Notes under the pieces: generated by a model
Databases searched by the model: none
Seen by the model: the letters and a program-made list of their open reading frames with translations, nothing else
Told to the model about the DNA's origin: nothing
Shown: positions 57,879-64,000 of the stretch, piece by piece
How the letters are laid out: each line of letters begins with the position of its first letter
Position numbering within the stretch: position 1 is the first letter of the stretch
Program-made: the position numbers and the translations under genes
Assembly: GCF_023546765.1 (NCBI RefSeq)
Contig: NZ_CP097484.1
Coordinates: 437,501 to 501,500, forward strand
Length of the DNA: 64,000 nt
Direction: 5' to 3'
Source of the DNA: Methylobacterium tardum
Lineage (GTDB): Bacteria > Pseudomonadota > Alphaproteobacteria > Rhizobiales > Beijerinckiaceae

Positions 57879-58919
57879 TTGAGACCCTTCGCTTACGCGC
57901 TCGCCGTCGGCCTCGCGACGGTTCAGCTGGCGTCCGCGGCGCTCGCCGCCGACATCACCGGAGCCGGGGCCACGTTCCCCTTCCCGGTCTACTCGAAGTG
58001 GGCCGAAGCCTACCGCAAGGAGACCGGCTCGGGCCTCAACTATCAGTCGATCGGCTCCGGCGGCGGCATCAAGCAGATCCAGGCCAAGACCGTCGATTTC
58101 GGCGCCACGGACGCGCCGCTGAAGGCCGAGCAGCTCGCCAAGGACGGCCTCGTCCAGTTCCCGACCGTGATGGGCGGCGTCGTGCCGGTGGTGAACATCC
58201 CCGGGATCGAACCGGGCAAGCTCAAGCTCACCGGCGACATCCTGGCCGACATCTACGCCGGCAAGATCGCCAAATGGTCGGATCCGCGGATCGCGAAGCT
58301 CAATGACGGGCTGAAGCTCCCCGATTCGAACATCACGCCGGTTTACCGTTCGGATGCGTCGGGCACGACCAACATCTTCACCACCTACCTCTCCCAGGCG
58401 TCCGACACTTGGAAGAAGGAATACGGCGCAGCCACCACGATCTCCTGGCCGGTGGGTCAGGGCGGCAAGGGCAACGAGGGCGTGACCGCCACCGTGAAGC
58501 AGGTCCCGAACGCGATCGGCTACGTCGAGTCGGCCTATGCCAAGCAGAACAAGCTCTCCTACGCCCTGCTGCAGAACAAGGCCGGCAAGTACCCGCAGCC
58601 GGACGACAAGGCGTTCCAGGCCGCGGCCGCGAGCGCCGACTGGAAAGCCGCCCCGGGCTTCGGCATCTCGCTGACCAACCAGCCGGGCGACGATGCGTGG
58701 CCGATCACGGCGGCGACCTTCATCCTGATCCACAAGGATGCGGCCGATCCGGCCAAGGCCGCCGACGTGCTCAGGTTCTTCGACTGGGCCTACAAGAACG
58801 GCGACAAGCTCGCCACCGATCTCGACTATGTGCCGCTGCCGGACAACGTCGCCGAGCTCATCCACCAGGAGTGGAAAGACGTGAAGGGCAAGGACGGTAA
58901 GCCTGTCTTCAACATGTGA
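57879..58919 (+). CDS. pstS: Phosphate ABC transporter, periplasmic binding protein PstS
   Basis: A 346-residue exported phosphate-binding protein. The signal peptide ends near residue 24 (ALAAD). The phosphate-contacting segments are present: ITGAGATFPFPVY, GSGGGIKQIQ, DFGATDAPL, and RSDASGTTNIFTTYLS later in the chain. The start is TTG 57879, with GGAG seven bases upstream; there is no better ATG. First gene of pstS-pstC-pstA-pstB-phoU-phoB and directly behind the Pho box. A strong hairpin follows the stop. Confidence 0.95.
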   Translation: MRPFAYALAVGLATVQLASAALAADITGAGATFPFPVYSKWAEAYRKETGSGLNYQSIGSGGGIKQIQAKTVDFGATDAPLKAEQLAKDGLVQFPTVMGGVVPVVNIPGIEPGKLKLTGDILADIYAGKIAKWSDPRIAKLNDGLKLPDSNITPVYRSDASGTTNIFTTYLSQASDTWKKEYGAATTISWPVGQGGKGNEGVTATVKQVPNAIGYVESAYAKQNKLSYALLQNKAGKYPQPDDKAFQAAAASADWKAAPGFGISLTNQPGDDAWPITAATFILIHKDAADPAKAADVLRFFDWAYKNGDKLATDLDYVPLPDNVAELIHQEWKDVKGKDGKPVFNM

Positions 58920-58927
58920 GCGTGGCC

Positions 58928-58951
58928 GGGAGGAGGTGACAACCTCCTCCC
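58928..58951 (+). terminator. Intercistronic hairpin between pstS and pstC
   Basis: A perfect 10-bp stem GGGAGGAGGT / ACCTCCTCCC with a GACA loop begins nine bases after the pstS stop. It has no T tract. It probably attenuates read-through or stabilises the pstS message so that the binding protein exceeds the membrane subunits. Confidence 0.6.
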
Positions 58952-59004
58952 TCGCTTCCGGGAACGCACCGCGCTACCACGCCACCCTTCGCAGAGAACC
59001 GCGG

Positions 59005-59982
59005 ATGCCCGCTTTGACAGAATCGATCGCCCTCGGCCGAACCCGTTCCGCGACCGCGCGGAAGGCGCCGAGCCGGAGCCTCGACACCCTGTTCCGGACC
59101 TTCTCGTATGCCGCCGCGCTGCTGGTGCTTCTCGTCCTCGCCGGCATCCTCGGCTCGATCCTGTACGGCGGCTGGCCCGCCTTCCGCGAGTTCGGCTTCG
59201 GCTTCCTGACCTCCGCCGCCTGGAACGTCGGGACCGAGCAGTACGGCGCGCTGGTCGCGGTGCTCGGGACCGTCGCCTCCGCCTTCCTGGCGCTGCTGAT
59301 CGGCGTCCCCGTCTCCCTCGGGATCGCGGTCTACCTGACGCAGCTCTGCCCCGGCTGGGCGCGCAAGCCGGTCGCCATGACGATCGAGCTGCTCGCCGCC
59401 GTGCCGAGCATCATCTACGGCATGTGGGGCCTGTTCGTGTTCGCGCCGCTCTTCGCGCGCTTCGTGCAGATCCCGGTCTCGAACCTCGCCGAAGGCATGC
59501 CGATCGTCGGCACGTTGTTCTACGCCCGGGTGCCGTCCGGCGTCGGCGTGCTCACCGCCGGCATCATCCTGGCGATCATGATCGTGCCGTTCATCGCCTC
59601 GATCGCCCGCGACATGCTCGACCAGATCCCCACCGTGCTACGCGAGAGCGCCTACGGCATCGGCTGCACCACCTGGGAGGTCGTGCGCCACGTGCTGGTG
59701 CCGCAGGCCGCGGTCTCGATCATCGGCGCGATCATGCTCGGGCTCGGCCGGGCCCTCGGCGAGACGATGGCGGTGACCTTCGTGGTCGGCAACGCCAACC
59801 GCCTCTCGGCCTCGATCTTCGACCCGAGTTCCACCATCGCGTCGCGCATCGCCAACGAGTTCAACGAGGCGGACGGCCTCCAGCTGAACGCCCTGATGGC
59901 GCTGGGCTGCATCCTGTTCGTGATCACCTTCGTGGTGCTCATCATCGCCCGGCTGCTGACGCGCCGCGTCCAGTCCGCCTGA
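59005..59982 (+). CDS. pstC: Phosphate ABC transporter permease PstC
   Basis: A 325-residue inner-membrane permease with about six to eight membrane segments. The ABC-coupling loop is in DMLDQIPTVLRESAYGIGCTTWEVVRHVLVPQA, and the region AVPSIIYGMWGLFVFAPLF and GRALGETMAVTFVVGN are characteristic of PstC. The start at ATG 59005 follows AGAGAACC. An earlier GTG at 58936 lies inside the intercistronic hairpin and is unlikely. pstA begins 12 bases after the stop. Confidence 0.94.
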   Translation: MPALTESIALGRTRSATARKAPSRSLDTLFRTFSYAAALLVLLVLAGILGSILYGGWPAFREFGFGFLTSAAWNVGTEQYGALVAVLGTVASAFLALLIGVPVSLGIAVYLTQLCPGWARKPVAMTIELLAAVPSIIYGMWGLFVFAPLFARFVQIPVSNLAEGMPIVGTLFYARVPSGVGVLTAGIILAIMIVPFIASIARDMLDQIPTVLRESAYGIGCTTWEVVRHVLVPQAAVSIIGAIMLGLGRALGETMAVTFVVGNANRLSASIFDPSSTIASRIANEFNEADGLQLNALMALGCILFVITFVVLIIARLLTRRVQSA

Positions 59983-59994
59983 GGAGCCCGCGCG

Positions 59995-60885
59995 ATGGAC
60001 GCTTCCAACACGATCACCACGACCACCGGGCGCCGTTCCGGTCGTGTCCGCCACGGCCGCCGCGTCGCCGACCGGGCCCTGCGGATCGCCTGTACCGGCG
60101 CGACCCTGGTGGGCGCCCTGGTCCTGGGCTCGATCCTGGTGATGCTGATCGTCCAGGGCGTGCGCGGCTTCACGCCGACCCTGTTCACCAACCCGACCCC
60201 GGGCCCGGGCTCCGAGGGCGGCGGCATCGCGAACGCGATCCTCGGCAGCCTCGTTCTGACCGGGATCGGCATCCTGATCGCGACGCCGATCGGCGTCATG
60301 GCGGGGACCTATCTGGCCGAGTACGGGCGCGGCTCGAAGCTCGCGGCGCTGATCCGGTTCCTCAACGACATCCTGCTCTCGGCGCCGTCGATCCTGATCG
60401 GGCTGTTCGTCTACACGCTGATGGTACGGCCGATGGGGACCTATTCGGGCTGGGCCGGCGGCGTGGCGCTCGCGATCATCGCCGTGCCGGTGATCGTGCG
60501 CACCACTGAGGACATGCTGCGCCTCGTCCCCGGCACTCTGCGGGAAGCCGGCGCGGCCCTCGGGGCGCCGCCCTCGACGGTGATCACCAGCGTGACCTGG
60601 CGCGCGGCCTCGGCGGGCATCGTCACCGGCATCATCCTGGCGCTGGCGCGCATCGCCGGCGAGACCGCGCCGCTGCTGTTCACGGCGCTCAACAACAATT
60701 CCTGGTTCTCCGCCAATCTGATGGGCGGCGTCGCGAACCTGCCGGTGATGATCTACCAGTTCGCCCTGTCGCCCTATCCGAACTGGCAGGGGCTCGCCTG
60801 GGCGGGCGCGCTCCTGATCACCGCGACCATCCTGGTGCTGTCGATCATCGCGCGCCTCGTGATCAAGCCGCAGACCTCGCGCTGA
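59995..60885 (+). CDS. pstA: Phosphate ABC transporter permease PstA
   Basis: A 296-residue partner permease with six membrane segments. Family signatures: [38 protein letters not shown] and [28 protein letters not shown] (the coupling loop). GAGGAG sits ahead of ATG 59995. The basic N-terminus (about residues 10-25) faces the cytoplasm. 22 bases separate it from pstB. Confidence 0.94.
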   Translation: MDASNTITTTTGRRSGRVRHGRRVADRALRIACTGATLVGALVLGSILVMLIVQGVRGFTPTLFTNPTPGPGSEGGGIANAILGSLVLTGIGILIATPIGVMAGTYLAEYGRGSKLAALIRFLNDILLSAPSILIGLFVYTLMVRPMGTYSGWAGGVALAIIAVPVIVRTTEDMLRLVPGTLREAGAALGAPPSTVITSVTWRAASAGIVTGIILALARIAGETAPLLFTALNNNSWFSANLMGGVANLPVMIYQFALSPYPNWQGLAWAGALLITATILVLSIIARLVIKPQTSR

Positions 60886-60907
60886 GACCCCTTTCGAGGA
60901 CACGACG

Positions 60908-61723
60908 ATGAACGCCGCCTCCGCGATCCCCACGGTCGAGCTCAACCGCAACCGCGCCGACGAGGCCGGCCCCGTGCGGATCGCCGTGAAGGACCTGAAC
61001 TTCTACTACGGCAGCTTCCACGGCCTGAAGGACGTCAACCTCGACTTCCACGACCGGCAGGTCACGGCGCTGATCGGCCCCTCCGGCTGCGGCAAGTCCA
61101 CCCTGCTGCGCTGCTTCAACCGGATCTACAGCCTCTATCCGGAGCAGCGGGCCGAGGGCGAGATCCTGCTCGACGGCGAGAACATCCTCAGCCCCTCGGT
61201 CGACCTGAACGAGCTGCGCTCGCGCATCGGCATGGTGTTCCAGAAGCCGACGCCGTTCCCGATGTCGATCTACGACAACGTGGCCTTCGGCCTGCGCCTC
61301 TACGAGAAGCTGCCGAAGTCCGAGCTCGACGGCCGCATCGAGGAATCGCTGCGCAAGGCCGCCCTCTGGGACGAGGTGAAGGACAAGCTCCGCCAGCCGG
61401 GCACGGGCCTCTCGGGTGGCCAGCAGCAGCGCCTGTGCATCGCCCGGACGGTGGCGCAGAAGCCGGAGGTGATCCTGTTCGACGAGCCGACCTCGGCCCT
61501 CGACCCGATCTCCACGGGCCGCATCGAGGAGCTGATCGAGCAGCTGCGCGACGAGTTCACCATCGTGATCGTCACCCACAACATGCAGCAGGCGGCGCGC
61601 ATCTCGCAGTTCACCGCCTTCATGTATCTGGGACAGCTCGTCGAGTTCGGTCCGACCAACCGGATGTTCATGAACCCGACGGAACGCCGCACGCAGGACT
61701 ACATCACCGGCCGCTTCGGCTAG
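60908..61723 (+). CDS. pstB: Phosphate ABC transporter ATP-binding protein PstB
   Basis: A 271-residue ATPase. Walker [10 protein letters not shown], the Q loop [16 protein letters not shown], signature [14 protein letters not shown], Walker [14 protein letters not shown] and the switch His in VTHNMQQA are all intact. The [20 protein letters not shown] start is typical of PstB. It drives phosphate uptake and relays transporter state to PhoU. Confidence 0.97.
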   Translation: MNAASAIPTVELNRNRADEAGPVRIAVKDLNFYYGSFHGLKDVNLDFHDRQVTALIGPSGCGKSTLLRCFNRIYSLYPEQRAEGEILLDGENILSPSVDLNELRSRIGMVFQKPTPFPMSIYDNVAFGLRLYEKLPKSELDGRIEESLRKAALWDEVKDKLRQPGTGLSGGQQQRLCIARTVAQKPEVILFDEPTSALDPISTGRIEELIEQLRDEFTIVIVTHNMQQAARISQFTAFMYLGQLVEFGPTNRMFMNPTERRTQDYITGRFG

Positions 61724-61832
61724 TCTGCCGGGCCGCTCCGGTCTCGGGGCCGCCGCTCGCGTCTCCAGCGCGCCGGCGGATCCCGCAAGCCTCCCGGAGG
61801 GCCGTCCCCGGGACCCCATCGAAGGATCCGCC

Positions 61833-62552
61833 ATGCCCGGCCATATCGTCACCTCCTACGACACCGACCTGGAGAACCTGCGTCGCTCGATCTCGGAGAT
61901 GGGCGGCGTCGCCGAGAAGATGACCGCGGAGGCGACCGACGCTCTCGTGCGCCGGGACGACACGCTCGCCCAGGCGGTGATCCTCGCCGACAAGCGGCTC
62001 GACGCGCTGCAGCGGGATATCGAGGAGCGCGCGGTCCTGCTGATCGCCCGGCGCCAGCCCCTGGCGATCGACCTGCGCGAGACCATCTCGGCCATTCGCG
62101 TCTCAGGCGATCTCGAGCGGATCGGCGACCTCGCCAAGAACGTCGCAAAGCGGGTGGTGGCGATCTCCGACCAGGCGCCGGCCCAGAAGATCGTGCTCGG
62201 TGTCCGCCACATGAGCGACCTCGCCGAGGGACAGCTCAAGGACGTGCTCGACGCCTACGCGAGCCGCGACGTCCGGGCGGCCCACGATGTCTGGGAGCGC
62301 GACGGCGAGATCGACGCCCTGTACAATTCCCTGTTCCGCGAACTCCTGACCTACATGATGGAGGATCCGCGCAACATCTCGTTCTGCACGCATCTGCTGT
62401 TCTGCGCCAAGAACGTCGAGCGGATCGGCGACCACACCACCAACATCGCCGAGACGATCCACTACCTCGCCACCGGCGAGACGCTGGCGGGCGACCGGCC
62501 GAAGAACGACGCGTCGAACTACGCGACCGTGGACGGGGTGCAGGCTCCGTAG
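61833..62552 (+). CDS. phoU: Phosphate signalling protein PhoU
   Basis: A 239-residue all-helical protein that couples Pst activity to the PhoR/PhoB system. Two metal-binding repeats are visible, with DLERIGDLAKNVAKR and NVERIGDHTTNIAE carrying the E/D-x3-D clusters. The ATG at 61833 follows GAAGGATCC. A GGCCGGC / GCCGGCC inverted repeat (62556-62581, 12-base loop) just after the stop may mark a transcript end or processing site before phoB. Confidence 0.95.
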   Translation: MPGHIVTSYDTDLENLRRSISEMGGVAEKMTAEATDALVRRDDTLAQAVILADKRLDALQRDIEERAVLLIARRQPLAIDLRETISAIRVSGDLERIGDLAKNVAKRVVAISDQAPAQKIVLGVRHMSDLAEGQLKDVLDAYASRDVRAAHDVWERDGEIDALYNSLFRELLTYMMEDPRNISFCTHLLFCAKNVERIGDHTTNIAETIHYLATGETLAGDRPKNDASNYATVDGVQAP

Positions 62553-62739
62553 GCGGGCCGGCCTGATTTCACGCGCCGGCCTGCGCGCTCTCCTGTGGGG
62601 CGCGGTCGGAAAATCGGAGGGTGCGGGTTGAGGCTGAGCGGCGCCTCCCGCACCCTCCGCCTGCAGTCCGCTCCGATGCGCGTCGGGGTGTCGGCAGGCC
62701 GTGTGGCGCCGCCTCGGGAACGGGTCTTCGAACGTGAGC

Positions 62740-63435
62740 ATGCAAGTCCTGATCGTCGAGGACGAGGAGGCGCTGACCACGCTGCTGCGCTACAACCTTG
62801 AGGCCGAGGGCTTCCTCGCCGACTCGGCGGCCCGCGGCGACGATGCGGAGCTGCTCCTGGCCGAGCGGATTCCCGATCTCGTCCTGCTCGACTGGATGCT
62901 GCCCGGCCTCTCGGGGATCGAGCTCTGCCGCCGGATCCGGGCGCGCCGGGAGACCGAGCGGCTGCCGGTGATCATGCTCACTGCCCGCGGCGAGGAGGGC
63001 GACCGGATCCGCGGTCTCGGCACGGGCGCCGACGACTACATCGTCAAGCCGTTCTCCGTGCCGGAGCTGCTGGCCCGGATCCGCGCGCTGCTGCGCCGGG
63101 CCAAGCCTGCCCACAGCTCGGATCGGCTGGCCGCCGGCGATCTCGAACTCGACCGGACCGGCCACCGCGTCCGCCGCGGCGGCGAGGAGCTGCATCTCGG
63201 CCCGACCGAGTTCCGGCTGCTGGAATTCCTGATGCTGGCCCCGGGCCGGGTCTTCTCCCGCGAGCAGCTCCTCGACGGGGTCTGGGGCCATGACGTCTAC
63301 ATCGGCGAGCGCACCGTGGACGTGCATGTCGGGCGCCTGCGCAAGGCGCTGAACGGCCCGCGCCAGGCCGATCCGATTCGCACGGTCCGCGGCTCGGGCT
63401 ACGCCTTCGGCGAGACCTTCTCGCTGGAGGCGTGA
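62740..63435 (+). CDS. phoB: Phosphate regulon response regulator PhoB
   Basis: A 231-residue OmpR-family regulator. The receiver has the acidic pair VEDEE (residues 7-10), the phosphorylation site Asp51 in LLDWMLPG, and the VKPF lysine near 103. The DNA-binding winged helix ends the protein (FSREQLLDGVWGHDVYIGERTVDVHVGRLRKAL). It would bind the Pho box upstream of pstS. An in-frame GTG at 62734 is an alternative start. No phoR kinase gene is found beside it in this window. Confidence 0.92.
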   Translation: MQVLIVEDEEALTTLLRYNLEAEGFLADSAARGDDAELLLAERIPDLVLLDWMLPGLSGIELCRRIRARRETERLPVIMLTARGEEGDRIRGLGTGADDYIVKPFSVPELLARIRALLRRAKPAHSSDRLAAGDLELDRTGHRVRRGGEELHLGPTEFRLLEFLMLAPGRVFSREQLLDGVWGHDVYIGERTVDVHVGRLRKALNGPRQADPIRTVRGSGYAFGETFSLEA

Positions 63436-63537
63436 GGCGGCCGCACGGGCTCTCCGAAACGAACTTCGGTCCGGCGCACTGTCGTCGCGCGCATCGACGT
63501 GTACCGGAGCGGCGCGCGGCCGGTCGGCGTGGCGCTG

Positions 63538-63570
63538 CTGGATTGCTTCGCTCCGCTCGCAAAGACGGCG
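63538..63570. repeat. Possible half of a dispersed repeat
   Basis: CTGGATTGCTTCGCTCCGCT followed by CGCAAAGACGG resembles the arm of common interspersed palindromes in Hyphomicrobiales. No matching partner arm is present nearby, so it is a weak call. Confidence 0.3.
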
Positions 63571-63611
63571 ACCGCGCGTTGATGCATTAGGGGCTCGGAT
63601 CCCAGAAAGGC

Positions 63612-64000
63612 TCAGCGGGCCAGCGCAGCACTCCGGCCGGACGAGGCCGGGACCGCATCCAGCGCCGCCAGAACCGTTCCCTCAGTCAGGATCTGCGGCA
63701 GCACCTGGGGCTCCCCGGTCCCGGCATAGAGCAGGTAGAGCGGTACGCCGCTGCGCCCGTACTTCTCCAGCAGGCGGGTGATCTCGGGATTCTGGTTGGT
63801 CCAATCGCCCTTCATGTAGGTCACGCCGCGCTCCGCCATCGCCGCCCGCACGGCCTTGGTGTTGAGCGAGGTCGCCTCGTTCACCGCGCAGGTGATGCAC
63901 CACGCCGCCGTCATATCGATGAAGACCGGGCGGCGGGCGCTCACCAGCGCGTCGAGGCGCGCCTGCGTGAACGGCACGATCCCGTCGGCAGCAGCCTGCG
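63612..64000 (-). CDS. DsbD-like thiol:disulfide interchange protein, C-terminal part (gene continues outside the window)
   Basis: The frame is open to the window edge, so only the last 129 or so residues are seen. They form a thioredoxin-like domain with the redox motif AAWCITCAVNE (CxxC), MKGDWTNQNPEITRLLEKYGRSGVPLYLLY and a cis-Pro (GVP) as in the C-terminal gamma domain of DsbD. The family transfers reducing power to the periplasm for cytochrome c or disulfide isomerisation. The membrane part must lie beyond 64000. Naming it dsbD is not certain, as ScsB-like proteins share this end. Confidence 0.75.
   Translation of the reverse strand, partial: QAAADGIVPFTQARLDALVSARRPVFIDMTAAWCITCAVNEATSLNTKAVRAAMAERGVTYMKGDWTNQNPEITRLLEKYGRSGVPLYLLYAGTGEPQVLPQILTEGTVLAALDAVPASSGRSAALAR

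Noticed and set aside
58936..59004. Upstream GTG start for pstC
   Set aside because: The start codon and first codons form one arm and the loop of the pstS-pstC hairpin; the ATG at 59005 fits the family better.

Overview
The window looks like a chromosomal segment of a GC-rich alphaproteobacterium of the order Hyphomicrobiales, most like Methylobacterium. That is an inference from several things: high and even GC content, alphaproteobacterial gene order (rsmH-ftsL-ftsI-murE-murF-mraY-murD-ftsW-murG-murC-murB-ddl-ftsQ-ftsA-ftsZ-lpxC-bamD-recN), a perfect CtrA-type box, an alphaproteobacterial-style RNase P RNA, and the protein families present. I see no tRNA or rRNA genes, CRISPR array, prophage or intact insertion sequence.

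Layout. 1-5714: the end of tamA and all of tamB (outer-membrane assembly). 5843-12414: a mixed housekeeping stretch with HPr, endonuclease III, a GNAT-like protein, a CobW-type GTPase, a penicillin-binding carboxypeptidase with a long Ala/Lys-rich tail, queE and an unknown protein. 12591-21041: a surface-polysaccharide block. It holds the four dTDP-L-rhamnose genes (rfbC, rfbB, rfbD, rfbA), then an OpgC-like membrane acyltransferase, a secreted SGNH-like protein, a flippase broken by a frameshift, and a FemAB/GNAT-like transferase, several of them translationally coupled. 21141-28545: a palindromic repeat, two small genes, a PAS histidine kinase, aminopeptidase N and an MFS transporter. 28622-30226: an arsenic resistance locus (arsR-arsC-MFS, with arsH divergent) and a candidate ArsR operator. 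30436-31315: glyoxalase I and rnpB.

31737-56966 is the division and cell-wall cluster. A reverse-strand chemoreceptor gene and a palindromic repeat interrupt it around murD. It supplies all the cytoplasmic and lipid-linked steps of peptidoglycan precursor synthesis from MurB and MurC to MurG, the septal synthase pair FtsW/FtsI, the divisome proteins FtsL, FtsQ, FtsA and FtsZ, then LpxC (lipid A), BamD and RecN. 57082-63435: a NepR-like small ORF, then the phosphate module pstS-pstC-pstA-pstB-phoU-phoB behind a three-repeat Pho box. The window ends inside a DsbD-like thiol-disulfide protein.

The least expected features are three apparent frameshifts in short G/C runs (a flippase, murE, and the C-terminal tail of ftsZ) and a Walker B substitution in RecN. 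Two of the frameshifted genes are expected to be essential, so sequence error is the leading explanation. Other items of interest are the CtrA box between ftsZ and lpxC, the Pho box, a pstS-pstC hairpin, the orphan NepR-like ORF, and the acyl-modification genes linked to dTDP-rhamnose synthesis. I found no clearly new multi-gene system.
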